A stretch of 64,000 nt of DNA from Vibrio porteresiae DSM 19223 (GCF_024347055.1 NZ_AP024895.1:2542001-2606000), one strand, 5' to 3'; counted from the first letter of the stretch, positions 34,746 to 43,671 are shown. The notes: a model not told the origin generated them from the letters alone. A program made the numbers and translations.

Positions 34746-34774
34746 TTGACTTTAAACAAGTTAAGTCGGATTAT
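34746..34774 (+). promoter_or_regulatory. Candidate sigma-70 promoter of gapA
   Basis: TTGACT and GATTAT separated by 17 bases, about 80 bases before the gapA start codon. The -35 matches five of six consensus bases and the -10 four of six. E. coli gapA has several promoters, so others may exist in this 300-base region. Confidence 0.45.
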
Positions 34775-34853
34775 CTGTTGCAGACAAAAGCTGGATTCTG
34801 TAATTTTACTACCAGTTATCTTTAATCAGAAATTAAGTTGTGGAGCAACTATA

Positions 34854-35849
34854 ATGACTATCAAAGTAGGTATTAACGGTTTTGGCCGTATCGGTCGTTT
34901 CGTATTTCGTGCAGCACAAGCTCGTACTGACATCGAAGTTGTAGGTATCAACGACCTTATCGACGTTGAATACATGGCTTACATGCTAAAATATGACTCA
35001 ACTCACGGTCGTTTCAACGGCACTGTTGAGATCGAAGGCGGTAACCTAATCGTTAACGGTAAAACTGTACGTGTAACTGCAGAACGCAACCCAGCTGACC
35101 TTAAATGGGGCGAAATCGGTGTTGACGTTGTTGCTGAAGCAACTGGTCTTTTCCTAACTGACGAAACAGCTCGTAAACACATCGAAGCTGGTGCGAAAAA
35201 AGTTGTTATGACTGGTCCTTCAAAAGACGCAACTCCTATGTTCGTTATGGGCGTAAACAATGAAACTTACGCTGGTCAAGACATCGTTTCTAACGCTTCT
35301 TGTACTACTAACTGTCTAGCACCTATCGCTAAAGTTCTAAACGACAACTTCGGTATCGTTTCAGGTCTTATGACTACAGTTCACGCAACAACAGCAACTC
35401 AAAAAACTGTTGACGGTCCTTCTCATAAAGACTGGCGCGGTGGTCGTGGTGCTTCTCAAAACATCATCCCATCATCAACTGGTGCAGCTAAAGCTGTAGG
35501 TAAAGTTCTTCCAGAACTAAACGGCAAACTAACTGGTATGGCATTCCGCGTACCAACTGCTAACGTTTCAGTTGTTGACCTAACTGTTAACCTAGAAAAA
35601 GCAGCTTCTTACGACGACATCAAAGCAGCTATGAAAGCAGCTTCTGAAGGCGCTCTAGCTGGCGTTCTTGGTTACACTGAAGATGCAGTTGTTTCAACTG
35701 ACTTCAACGGCGACACTCGCACTTCAATCTTTGATGCTGCAGCTGGTATCGCTCTAACTGACAAATTCGTTAAAGTTGTATCTTGGTACGACAACGAAAT
35801 CGGTTACTCAAACAAAGTTCTAGACCTAATCGCTCACATTTCTAAATAA
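34854..35849 (+). CDS. gapA: Glyceraldehyde-3-phosphate dehydrogenase A
   Basis: 331 residues. Glycolytic enzyme, cytoplasmic tetramer. NAD-binding GINGFGRIGR at the N terminus, active-site Cys in NASCTTNCLAP, and SWYDNEIGYSNKVLDLI at the C terminus. Codon use is extremely biased (GGT, AAC, CGT and especially CTA/CTT for Leu), as expected of one of the most highly expressed genes. The start MTIKVGING at 34854 follows GGAG by 8 bases; the 36-codon upstream extension is not conserved. Confidence 0.98.
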   Translation: MTIKVGINGFGRIGRFVFRAAQARTDIEVVGINDLIDVEYMAYMLKYDSTHGRFNGTVEIEGGNLIVNGKTVRVTAERNPADLKWGEIGVDVVAEATGLFLTDETARKHIEAGAKKVVMTGPSKDATPMFVMGVNNETYAGQDIVSNASCTTNCLAPIAKVLNDNFGIVSGLMTTVHATTATQKTVDGPSHKDWRGGRGASQNIIPSSTGAAKAVGKVLPELNGKLTGMAFRVPTANVSVVDLTVNLEKAASYDDIKAAMKAASEGALAGVLGYTEDAVVSTDFNGDTRTSIFDAAAGIALTDKFVKVVSWYDNEIGYSNKVLDLIAHISK

Positions 35850-35877
35850 TGTAGGCTGTTAGCTTAGCACTATTAAG

Positions 35878-35903
35878 AGGGCAGCATTTCGCTGCCCTTT
35901 TGT
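35878..35903 (+). terminator. Rho-independent terminator after gapA
   Basis: Stem AGGGCAGC / GCTGCCCT with loop ATTTC and TTTTGT tail, about 30 bases after the gapA stop. Confidence 0.85.
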
Positions 35904-35991
35904 CATTTCAGAACCAACATCAACGAGTACACAGACTGATGTAATTGACATAAAAACGTTCCGAGCGAGCGTTACATTAAGGTACTGATAT

Positions 35992-36876
35992 ATGGACTTA
36001 CAAAAACTTCCTGTCATCTCTACACTTTCCGATCATATTGACGTCGTACAACACGACCAAGTCAAATTTCTTCGTATTACCCATCCTAAACTTACCGCGG
36101 GTATTTCCCTGTACGGTGGCCATGTTGTTTCATTTAAACCAACCGGTTTTCAAGACCTTATTTGGATGAGCGACGAAGCTATTTACGATGCAAAACTACC
36201 ATTACGTGGTGGTATTCCAATCTGCTGGCCTTGGTTTGGCCCAATTGCTTCACCTTCACACGGGTTTGTGCGTAATCAACAATGGCAGCTTGTAGAACAC
36301 CGTGAAAACGAAAATGGCGTTGTGGTATGCCTTGGTCTTCAAGATAACGCGGATACCCAAGTCATTTGGCCATATCGTTTCGATGCCAAACTCTACGTCG
36401 AAATGGGTGAAACACTTAAAGTCACCTTAGATGTGAAAAACACCGATGAAAAACCTTGGACCTTCTCCGGAGCGTTGCACTCTTACCTAAACGTGGGCGA
36501 CATCCATCAACTTGCCATTACTGGCATGGGTGATCGTTACATCGACAAGCTGCAAGACAGCAAAGAGTGTGAAGGCCCCGAAGTACTCAAATTGACCGCG
36601 GGTATTGACCGTATTTACACTCAACCAGCAGCTGTGATTAATGTCTCAGATCCGGAATTTGATCGCCAACTGACCATCGAAAACCAAGGTCATAACTCAG
36701 CGGTGCTTTGGAACCCTTGGGCCAATGGTGCTGCAAACATCAAAGACATGAGTAACAGCGGCTATCTCACCATGATGTGTGTTGAATCGACCGTATTCGC
36801 ACCTTGTATCTCTGCTGGTATCACACTAGCACCGGGTGAATCACATCAATTGATCACAACCATCGCTCAACACTGA
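35992..36876 (+). CDS. yeaD: D-hexose-6-phosphate mutarotase (YeaD)
   Basis: 294 residues. Aldose-1-epimerase superfamily; interconverts anomers of glucose-6-phosphate and similar sugars. GGIPICWPWFGP, the catalytic His in FSGALHSYLNVGD and Glu in MMCVESTVFAP are present. Directly downstream of gapA as in E. coli, but a terminator and 140-base gap separate them. Confidence 0.93.
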   Translation: MDLQKLPVISTLSDHIDVVQHDQVKFLRITHPKLTAGISLYGGHVVSFKPTGFQDLIWMSDEAIYDAKLPLRGGIPICWPWFGPIASPSHGFVRNQQWQLVEHRENENGVVVCLGLQDNADTQVIWPYRFDAKLYVEMGETLKVTLDVKNTDEKPWTFSGALHSYLNVGDIHQLAITGMGDRYIDKLQDSKECEGPEVLKLTAGIDRIYTQPAAVINVSDPEFDRQLTIENQGHNSAVLWNPWANGAANIKDMSNSGYLTMMCVESTVFAPCISAGITLAPGESHQLITTIAQH

Positions 36877-36897
36877 TGGCTTGATGCGCTATTTGAT

Positions 36898-36923
36898 AAA
36901 GGACAGCTGCGCTGTCCTTTTTA
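36898..36923 (+). terminator. Rho-independent terminator after yeaD
   Basis: Perfect ten-base-pair stem AAAGGACAGC / GCTGTCCTTT with loop TGC and TTTTT tail. Confidence 0.9.
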
Positions 36924-36976
36924 TTTTGAGCTTGAACCGTTAAACTAGCGCCTTTCTTTTTTAGACCGAGATCTTT

Positions 36977-37819
36977 ATGGCTTATCAATGTCCATTATGC
37001 CAGTTACCTCTGGCGCAAGCCCAACAAGCCTATGTATGTGCAAACAATCACCAATTTGATGTAGCCAAAGAGGGTTATGTCAATTTGATGCCTGCTCATC
37101 ATAAACGTTCTAAAGATCCTGGTGACAATAAAGAGATGACTCAGGCGCGTCGCCGCTTTTTAAATGCCGGGCACTATGACCCAATGCGTAACCGTGTTGC
37201 AGAGCTCTGCTCTCAATATCTTAAAGAGAGTGGCCACCAGCTACTCGATATTGGTTGTGGCGAGGGCTACTACACTACCTTTGTCGCAGAAGCATTAACC
37301 CAGCAATACCCAGAAGCACAAACGTTTGGCTTAGACATCTCTAAAGTGGCGGTTCGCTATGCGGCAAAACGTTACCCCAATTGCCAATTTGCCGTGGCAT
37401 CAAGTCACCGCCTTCCGTTTGCCGATAACTCGCTTGATGGAGTATTACGTATTTACGCACCATGCAAAGCAGAAGAGCTGGCACGTTGTGTCACCGCTAA
37501 TGGGGTTGTCATTACCGTGACACCTGCGCCGCATCATCTTTATCAATATAAAGAACATATCTACGAAACCGTGCGCCTGCATGATGACAAACCAGAAGAG
37601 ATCGCGGGATTTCAATTAGTTCATAGTGAACAATTGCGTTATACCATGGCGCTCAGCAGCCAAGATGCGCTGGATTTGCTGCAGATGACACCTCTTGCAT
37701 GGCATGCCAGTGATGAGTTTCGTCAATTCCTCGCTCAAGTGGACTCTTTCGAGAGTGAGGCGGATTTCACGTTACGTGTTTACCAACGTGCGGCAGATGA
37801 ACCACAAGCTGCTGAATAA
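36977..37819 (+). CDS. rlmA: 23S rRNA (guanine-745 N1)-methyltransferase RlmA
   Basis: 280 residues. N-terminal zinc knuckle CPLCQLPL...CANNH (C-x2-C and C-x3-H), then a Rossmann methyltransferase domain with LLDIGCGEGYYTT as the SAM-binding motif. Matches RlmA(I)/RrmA, which methylates G745 of 23S rRNA in Gram-negative bacteria. A large hairpin without a T run (about 37835-37866) follows the stop. Confidence 0.93.
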   Translation: MAYQCPLCQLPLAQAQQAYVCANNHQFDVAKEGYVNLMPAHHKRSKDPGDNKEMTQARRRFLNAGHYDPMRNRVAELCSQYLKESGHQLLDIGCGEGYYTTFVAEALTQQYPEAQTFGLDISKVAVRYAAKRYPNCQFAVASSHRLPFADNSLDGVLRIYAPCKAEELARCVTANGVVITVTPAPHHLYQYKEHIYETVRLHDDKPEEIAGFQLVHSEQLRYTMALSSQDALDLLQMTPLAWHASDEFRQFLAQVDSFESEADFTLRVYQRAADEPQAAE

Positions 37820-38075
37820 ATTCGATTATTTCTTAGCGACTACCCCACCAGGTGGCGGTAGTCGTTGATGTAACACTCAGTTTTGTCACTCAAAAGAAAG
37901 ATTCATATCACAATTTTCTTTCCCCAATCTCTCTCCGCCCAGAAAACTCCTCCGGTTTCAATTATTTCGGCACAATGTTTGCTGGTAAAATTTATGCTCA
38001 GATAGTGTAAAAAGTTCGCAAGTTTTCTGCTTGTCGGTCGATAAAGCTAACTGAGGATAGACTTAGGAGAGAAGT

Positions 38076-38462
38076 ATGAACCCAGTAGGAGCAGGATCAG
38101 CAAATCTGTATTCCACCCAAACGGTGAAATCTCATACATCGACTCGCCCTGGTAATACCACCACGGCTACAGCGAATACATCACTTATCGAACGCAACGA
38201 AGGCAGCGACAAAGTTACTCTCTCTTCGGAAGGAAAAGCTTTGCTTAAAACCTTAAAGCATATTGATAAAACGGGAACGCTGGAAACTGTGGATAAAGAA
38301 AAAACCATCGGCGATAAGGTTGAATCCTTCACTTACGGAGCACTCGGGTTAGAAAAACCTGAACAAAAGGCGGAAGAAGAAGATAAAGATAACTCTTACT
38401 CAGCTGGACGTTACCTGTCTGCCGCTGCCACTATTGGCGGCCTCATTCTAGCGATTGTCTAA
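38076..38462 (+). CDS. Hypothetical protein with C-terminal membrane helix, 128 residues
   Basis: No domain recognised. Residues 1-42 are Thr/Ser/Asn-rich and probably disordered; residues 43-62 carry the segment SDKVTLSSEGKALLKTL; residues 90-107 are Lys/Glu-rich; residues 109-128 form a single hydrophobic helix that ends the protein (tail-anchor-like). A strong AGGAGAG site precedes the ATG and a terminator follows, so the gene is well supported. The VTLSSEGKAL-type phrase occurs in several short Vibrio proteins of unknown function; I cannot assign a role. Confidence 0.75.
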   Translation: MNPVGAGSANLYSTQTVKSHTSTRPGNTTTATANTSLIERNEGSDKVTLSSEGKALLKTLKHIDKTGTLETVDKEKTIGDKVESFTYGALGLEKPEQKAEEEDKDNSYSAGRYLSAAATIGGLILAIV

Positions 38463-38503
38463 CTGACAAAGATATTCTCTGTTCTTTGGTCTAGCTTCAA
38501 AAC

Positions 38504-38529
38504 AAAAGGCACATTGAGTGCCTTTTTTA
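38504..38529 (+). terminator. Rho-independent terminator after the 128-residue orphan gene
   Basis: Nine-base-pair stem AAAAGGCAC / GTGCCTTTT, loop ATTGA, T tail. Convergent position also suits the end of the leftward GGDEF gene, whose stop is at 38563. Confidence 0.85.
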
Positions 38530-38562
38530 TTGCTCATATTTACCCTTTTTACCCAGTGAGTC

Positions 38563-39924
38563 CTAACTCGCTTGGCTAAATTGTTGCTTAAATTGCGCTT
38601 TCTTCTGATACATATTGTGGTCAGCTTGGGCGAGTAAATCATCAAGGCTAATCCCCTGCCCCATAAATACTGCATGACCAACAGAAAATGAACCGTGGAG
38701 GCAAATATCACCCCATAAGAATGGGTTACGTTCAAACTGCCGCGTGATTTTATAATTGATGATTTCAATTTGGTCACAAGATGACACGCCACGAATCACA
38801 ACGATAAACTCATCTCCTCCCATACGCGCCACCACATCCGTTTTGCGTACACTACGAGTTAAGTTGTCGGCGATGTATTTCAGATATTCATCCCCGACGT
38901 TATGACCATAGGTGTCATTAATCTTTTTAAAATCATTAAGGTCGATATTAAGTACCAAGAACGTGTCATCTGTCGAACGTCTATCAATCAATTGCGTCAC
39001 ATAATTCAGCGCATAACGACGGTTTGGAAGACGAGTCAGATCATCGTGCATAGCACTTCGATGGGTAAACAGATAATGACGATAAAGCAATGTACAGACA
39101 AAATAGATCAATAGACAGATGCAGATAACGCTTACTTGAATCAAGCGCTGAAACATCACCACTTCAGGCGCTGCCGCAAAGTTAAAGTAGGCATAAAGTG
39201 TCCAGCCACCGCTGAGTAAGCTCACATTCAAATGGAAATCATTGTGGGCAACAAGATCCGGATTACCATAGAACACCCCTTTTGGGGCACTAAGCGCAAT
39301 TTGCGCGTTGGGAATCGACGCTATCCCCGCATCCACAATCAGTTTTTGATAATCGATAACCACACTGACCGTACCCCAGTAATCGCGGTTATAAGGAAAG
39401 TCAGTGAAAATCGGATAACGGGCAATGATCGCTTTGCCCCCTTGAACCAACTCAAGTGGGTGCGTGATATAAACACTGCCCTGCTCTCGAGCTTGTTTAA
39501 CACTTTCATATTGAGCGGGAATATTACGAAAATCGACTCCAAGTGCCTTCTCATTTCCTTTGATCGGATAAACTCGCGTTATCACATCGTTTGGTGCTAA
39601 AGCGATGTTTCTGACATAGGACGATTTACTCATCAGTTTTTGAGCAATCATATCCCAATGTTGCATTGAGAAATCAGGGTCGATGGTGACCATCATTGCC
39701 AAGCTGTCGGCTAGATAAGTGTCCATATACACTTGAGATTCTATATTGGAGCGCACGACAGAAAGCTTATTCATCGCGGTTTCTTGTTCAGCGCGCACAT
39801 GCCGTTCAACCAGTAGGTCAGAGATCAACAGCACCATCACAATGCTGATAATTAAGTAAACCATTGAAAAAGAACTAATAGTTACTTTTTCTTGATGTGT
39901 AAGTCGTTGAGATATTTTTGTCAT
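38563..39924 (-). CDS. Diguanylate cyclase with CHASE-type periplasmic sensor
   Basis: About 453 residues. Membrane helix about residues 17-37, an extracytoplasmic sensor of some 210 residues whose RVYPIKGNEKALGVDF segment is typical of CHASE domains, a second helix (VSVICICLLIYFVCTLLY), then a GGDEF domain with MGGDEF intact and an RKTD inhibitory I-site five residues upstream. It should make cyclic di-GMP with product feedback inhibition. The start MTKISQRLTHQ at 39924 is preferred to an upstream TTG. Divergent from the chemoreceptor gene, which hints at shared input or regulation. Confidence 0.88.
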   Translation of the reverse strand: MTKISQRLTHQEKVTISSFSMVYLIISIVMVLLISDLLVERHVRAEQETAMNKLSVVRSNIESQVYMDTYLADSLAMMVTIDPDFSMQHWDMIAQKLMSKSSYVRNIALAPNDVITRVYPIKGNEKALGVDFRNIPAQYESVKQAREQGSVYITHPLELVQGGKAIIARYPIFTDFPYNRDYWGTVSVVIDYQKLIVDAGIASIPNAQIALSAPKGVFYGNPDLVAHNDFHLNVSLLSGGWTLYAYFNFAAAPEVVMFQRLIQVSVICICLLIYFVCTLLYRHYLFTHRSAMHDDLTRLPNRRYALNYVTQLIDRRSTDDTFLVLNIDLNDFKKINDTYGHNVGDEYLKYIADNLTRSVRKTDVVARMGGDEFIVVIRGVSSCDQIEIINYKITRQFERNPFLWGDICLHGSFSVGHAVFMGQGISLDDLLAQADHNMYQKKAQFKQQFSQAS

Positions 39925-40316
39925 CAAATTGTCTTTATTTTGGTACCTATTACTGATCGAATCACAATACAATCAAGGCAATAATTGATGTTTTAAGTAT
40001 AGTCGAATGTGTTCGACAATCCGCAATTTCGCTCGTCCTTTGAAATGTGATGCCAAACACAAATCACTGCTTATACCTCCTTTGCGTTTTCTTATTGAAC
40101 CTGAGGTTGCTCTCCTTTTTTTAGCCACTGCACTCCCTTTCCTGACAAATCGATAACTTAGTCTATTATTTAAACAATCTTGGCGAGTTTGATGACTTTC
40201 CACTGACTTCATAACAATACGGCAGTGACTGCCGAAAATCTCTGTCTGGTATGGCTGATCCAAATAGAACAAGACTTATGCCACCTAGCATAAGCTATTG
40301 AAAAATAGGATTATCT
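39925..40316. other. Divergent intergenic region, GGDEF / chemoreceptor
   Basis: About 390 bases that must hold both promoters. A 99-codon minus-strand frame crosses it (39973-40272) but has odd composition, no ribosome site and no resemblance to a known protein, so it is not called. I could not pick firm promoter elements. Confidence 0.4.
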
Positions 40317-41855
40317 ATGTTGAAAAGTGCCAAAACCATTTTCATCATCCAATTGATACTTGCCATTTCCATCGTGCTGGGAATCACAGGCTACTTGGAT
40401 TACAAAAGCTCTAAAACGGATCTTTACGACAAGCTTAATGTCGCGATTGATAACGTAGAGCATCGATTAAGCTTGAGCTTACCAGCCTCTATTTGGAACT
40501 TTAACTTAGACGCTGCCAAAATGAGTATCGCTTCAGAGCTGCGCTCCTCAGACCTAAGAGCGGTCAAAGTCCTCAATCCACAAGGCCAAGTGGTGCTGTT
40601 TGTGGCATTAGACCCAACCGACCCAAACAAACTGATCGATATTCCCAACAAAGAAGATCCGTTCAGTCAGGATTTAATGGCCACAACCGAGTTGGTCTAT
40701 AGCGAATACGGCACCGAAAACAAGGTTGGCAATGCGACGGTTTACTACCATGCACATAACGTTGAAGCGCAGCTAGAAAGCAGCTTGAGGTACAACATCT
40801 ACCAGGTGATCATTTTGGACCTCGTGATGGTATTTATTCTTATTTTCTCTTTATCCACTACCTTGCTACGTCCACTTAAAGAACTGACTTATCGAATATC
40901 ACAACTTGCATCAGGAGACGGTGATCTTTCCCATGTGATTCCTGCAGCCCGTTATCTTGAGTTTCAACAAATCACCGACAGCATTAATCAATTTACTCGC
41001 TCGTTACGGGAAATCGTCGCTGACGTGTCTAGCTCTTCAGTGCAATTGAAAGATTCTGCGGAAAGTACCGAGCAGATGGCTTTGGAAGGCGCACGACAAA
41101 TTGACTCACAGCAAAATTCGCTATCCCGTGTAGCCGCAGCGGCAACACAAATGAACCAATCCATTGCCACCGTAGCAGACACCGCTACCATCGCCGCTAC
41201 CCAAGCCACAGATGCAGCTCATCTGATTCAATTAGTGATTAAAACCATCGACGAGTCTTCTACTGAAATTTTCAACATGCGTTCAGAGATGAATAACGTG
41301 AATGCTGAGATGCATAAGCTACTCGAAGAAGGTCGCAAGATTTCCACTGTGGTGAATGTGATCAATGAGATTTCAGAACAAACCAACTTATTAGCACTGA
41401 ATGCAGCGATAGAAGCCGCTCGTGCGGGCGACCATGGGCGAGGGTTCGCTGTGGTAGCCGAAGAGGTGCGTAACCTATCGCAAAAAACCAGCGAGTCCAC
41501 AGAGCAAATCCAAAGCAACATTCGTGCTCTTAGCGGCGCAACCGAATCTGTAGAAAAAGAGATTAACCGTATATCGACACTGCTTGAAAAAACCGCTACC
41601 CAAGTATCGGAATCACAGCAATCGGTTGTTCAAGTTACGGATAGTATTTCGGAAATTGCTCAGCAAAACAGCCAAATATCACAAGCCACAGAAGAGCAGC
41701 GCTTAACCATTGAGGATGTAAGCCGCGCAATTGTGGAGGCCTCAGAAGCGACCCATGAGCTTGCATCAGGTGCCAAAGAGACCGCAAGTCGAACCAAGGA
41801 TGTGCTGCAACTCAGTTCTGCCATTCGCAGCCACATGCAGAAGTTCAAAATATAA
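40317..41855 (+). CDS. Methyl-accepting chemotaxis protein
   Basis: 512 residues. Transmembrane helix 1 (residues 8-26), periplasmic sensor (about 30-158), helix 2 (about 160-185), HAMP (186-238) and a cytoplasmic signalling hairpin with the tip NEISEQTNLLALNAAIEAARAGDHGRGFAVVAEEVRNLS. Ends in SHMQKFKI without a CheR-docking pentapeptide. The sensor has no domain I can name with certainty. 19 bases before the solute-binding protein gene, so probably co-transcribed with it. Confidence 0.93.
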   Translation: MLKSAKTIFIIQLILAISIVLGITGYLDYKSSKTDLYDKLNVAIDNVEHRLSLSLPASIWNFNLDAAKMSIASELRSSDLRAVKVLNPQGQVVLFVALDPTDPNKLIDIPNKEDPFSQDLMATTELVYSEYGTENKVGNATVYYHAHNVEAQLESSLRYNIYQVIILDLVMVFILIFSLSTTLLRPLKELTYRISQLASGDGDLSHVIPAARYLEFQQITDSINQFTRSLREIVADVSSSSVQLKDSAESTEQMALEGARQIDSQQNSLSRVAAAATQMNQSIATVADTATIAATQATDAAHLIQLVIKTIDESSTEIFNMRSEMNNVNAEMHKLLEEGRKISTVVNVINEISEQTNLLALNAAIEAARAGDHGRGFAVVAEEVRNLSQKTSESTEQIQSNIRALSGATESVEKEINRISTLLEKTATQVSESQQSVVQVTDSISEIAQQNSQISQATEEQRLTIEDVSRAIVEASEATHELASGAKETASRTKDVLQLSSAIRSHMQKFKI

Positions 41856-41874
41856 ATCACACTGGAGAGTGAGT

Positions 41875-42606
41875 ATGAAATTTTCTTTGGGTTTAATCCT
41901 GAGCTGGTTGCTCGCCATACCGATGAGCTTCGCTGCTACCATTACTGCATCGCAAGATCCGTGGCCACCCTTCATTACGAGTGACCCCAATATGCCGGGT
42001 ATTTCAGTCGAAGTGGTCACCGCAGCGATGAAGACCCAAGGCTATGATGTACAATTTAAAATCATGCCGTGGGCACGTGCCTTGGACGAAGTGAAAAACG
42101 GCCGTGTCGATTTGCTGCCCGCAACCTGGTACACCAAAGAGAGAACGGCTTATCTAAGATACAGCTCTCCCTACATCGAAAATGAGCTGAGCTTTATTAA
42201 GCTGGCAGATAACCCTTTTGAATACGACGGATTAGCCAGCCTTAAAGGATTAAACGTGGGTATCGTGCGTGGTTACGGTTATGACGGTGAATTTATGGCC
42301 GACACAGGGTTCAACCGTCCAGAATCTGGCGACCTTGCCACTAACTTGAAAAAGCTTTTATCTAAGCGTATCGATTTAACGGTCAAAGATAAAATTGTGT
42401 CGCTATCGATTATGAAAGAACAAGGTATCGATTCTTCTCAGTTTGCTTTCACCCAAAAATCCATGTCGCGCAATCCTGTGCACGTGACCTCTGGCATCGC
42501 CAATCCTAATTCTCAAAAATACATCGACGCATATGAGAAAGGAATTGCTGAAATCAAACAAAATGGAACGTTCGATGCCATATTGAAAAAATATGGTATT
42601 AAGTAG
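41875..42606 (+). CDS. Periplasmic solute-binding protein, family 3 (orphan)
   Basis: 243 residues. Signal peptide (residues 1-20, cut at SFA-ATI), then a type II periplasmic binding fold: ITASQDPWPPFITSD, MPWARALDEVKNGRVDLLPATWYTKER, and a C-terminal EKGIAEIKQNGTFDAILKKYGI. It resembles amino-acid binding proteins (SBP_bac_3). No ABC permease or ATPase genes adjoin, so it may present ligand to the chemoreceptor upstream or the CHASE-GGDEF protein rather than feed a transporter. GGAGAG site before the ATG at 41875. Confidence 0.88.
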   Translation: MKFSLGLILSWLLAIPMSFAATITASQDPWPPFITSDPNMPGISVEVVTAAMKTQGYDVQFKIMPWARALDEVKNGRVDLLPATWYTKERTAYLRYSSPYIENELSFIKLADNPFEYDGLASLKGLNVGIVRGYGYDGEFMADTGFNRPESGDLATNLKKLLSKRIDLTVKDKIVSLSIMKEQGIDSSQFAFTQKSMSRNPVHVTSGIANPNSQKYIDAYEKGIAEIKQNGTFDAILKKYGIK

Positions 42607-42654
42607 CGCTAGTTTGCAGCCGGTTAGCGAAATAGAAAAATGCTAACCACAACG

Positions 42655-42684
42655 AAAAGAGAAGCCTTGGCTTCTCTTTTTGCT
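42655..42684 (+). terminator. Rho-independent terminator after solute-binding protein gene
   Basis: Long stem AAAAGAGAAGCC / GGCTTCTCTTTT with a minimal loop and T tail, about 50 bases past the stop codon. Confidence 0.9.
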
Positions 42685-42732
42685 TTTCACTATTTAGACA
42701 CACAGACACATGAGTCCAAGGAAAAAAAATAT

Positions 42733-42805
42733 CCTCCGGCATAGCCGGAGGTTTTTCATATGCGCCTATAAGGCTCTCCTACCAGCAGCGCCCTAGCAGG
42801 CGCAT
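42733..42805. repeat. IS200-like right-end stem-loops
   Basis: First hairpin CCTCCGGC-ATA-GCCGGAGG followed by TTTTT (a terminator for transcripts entering from the left). Second structure ATGCGCCT ... AGGCGCAT spanning about 46 bases. Subterminal palindromes at the ends are what Y1 transposases bind as single-stranded hairpins. Confidence 0.65.
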
Positions 42806-42828
42806 CGTGATCTGACATTTGCATATGA

Positions 42829-43290
42829 CTATTTCTTGCGACCCGTAAACGGGTTACCTGAATATGGGATCGACAGTTGCTCTCCCATTTTATCTTGATC
42901 TAATTGATGCTTGATGTAACTTTGGATCTGGCTTGTATTTTTGCCGACTGTATCAACGTAATAACCCCGGCACCAAAATTCTCGATTTCGGTATTTGAAC
43001 TTCAAATCCCCAAATCGCTCATAGAGCATCAAACTACTTTTACCTTTTAAATATCCCATAAAACCTGAAACACTCAACTTCGGTGGGATTTCTAAAAGCA
43101 TATGAACATGATCTTTACAGCATTCAGCCTCGAGTATATTCACGTCTTTCCATTCACATAGCTTTCGCAAGATTTCTCCAACTGCTCGACGTTTTTCACC
43201 GTAGAACACCTGCCTTCTATATTTGGGTGCGAATACTATATGATATTTACAGTTCCATCTTGTGTGAGCTAAGCTCTTCTCGTCCCCCAT
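42829..43290 (-). CDS. tnpA: IS200-type transposase TnpA (Y1, HUH)
   Basis: 153 residues, full length for IS200 TnpA. Opening MGDEKSLAHTRWNCKYHIVFAPKYRRQVFYG; HUH metal-binding motif HVHMLLEIP; catalytic tyrosine in the helix QSYIKHQLDQDKMGEQL. The frame is intact and the active-site residues are present, so the element may be mobile. The ATG at 43290 follows GGGGGT by 7 bases; IS200 TnpA translation is normally throttled by leader structure and an antisense RNA, which I could not confirm here. Confidence 0.95.
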   Translation of the reverse strand: MGDEKSLAHTRWNCKYHIVFAPKYRRQVFYGEKRRAVGEILRKLCEWKDVNILEAECCKDHVHMLLEIPPKLSVSGFMGYLKGKSSLMLYERFGDLKFKYRNREFWCRGYYVDTVGKNTSQIQSYIKHQLDQDKMGEQLSIPYSGNPFTGRKK

Positions 43291-43379
43291 ATTGGGACCC
43301 CCTTTCAATTTCTGATTAACTCTTGTAGTTGCCAGACCACAAGGTATTTCTAACAAATTGAAAGGGGTTTTATAACTGA

Positions 43380-43428
43380 CTTATAGCTATAAGCTCAACG
43401 GAACCCCCCAGCCAAGCTGGGGGTTTTC
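43380..43428. repeat. IS200-like left-end palindrome and hairpin
   Basis: A perfect 14-base palindrome CTTATAGCTATAAG (43380-43393) and a GC-rich hairpin CCCCCAGC-CAA-GCTGGGGG (43405-43423) followed by TTTT on the plus strand. The hairpin is in the position of the IS200 end terminator that insulates tnpA from outside transcription. Confidence 0.6.
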
Positions 43429-43643
43429 TCTGTACAAGAAAAATGCCCACAGGGGTGGGCTTAGGTCAACGATCACTATCCAATCAGCAACCTCAAAGAG
43501 GCAAATCGAGTAACAAGTCTACTTTAAAGCTAGTCGAGGATAGTGCGGTGGTAAATATTGAAGAACACTTTTTTCACCTTTGATAAAAATGGTGAATTCA
43601 TTTCAACATCAATAATAGAAATTGCGACTATTTATGAACCTAA

Positions 43644-43668
43644 AACCGGGGTTTAATAACCCAGTTCG
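43644..43668 (-). terminator. Possible terminator after ycgN
   Basis: Hairpin AACCGGGGTT / AACCCAGTT with one bulge and a TTTTAGG tail on the minus strand, directly after the ycgN stop. Weak T run. Confidence 0.4.
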
Positions 43669-43671
43669 AGT

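Larger units (their letters stand above)
42731..43431 (-). mobile_element. IS200/IS605-family insertion sequence (IS200-like, single tnpA)
   Basis: About 700 bases carrying one Y1 transposase gene on the minus strand and subterminal stem-loops at each end, but no terminal inverted repeats, as expected for IS200. The right end (low coordinates) has hairpins at 42733-42756 and 42760-42805; the left end has a GC-rich hairpin at 43405-43428. Exact ends are uncertain because such elements make no target duplication. It lies between the solute-binding protein gene and ycgN and interrupts no recognisable gene. Confidence 0.85.

Noticed and set aside
34746..34853. 36-codon N-terminal extension of GapA
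   Set aside because: Not conserved in GAPDH, contains the likely promoter, and the internal ATG has a good ribosome site and the universal KVGINGFGRIGR start.
37835..37866. Terminator after rlmA
   Set aside because: A long hairpin (GCGACTACC / GGTAGTCGT) is present but is followed by GATGTAAC rather than a T run, so it is not called as a terminator.
39973..40272. 99-codon minus-strand frame in the GGDEF/chemoreceptor gap
   Set aside because: Basic, cysteine-containing sequence with no ribosome site or family; it would also cover both divergent promoters.
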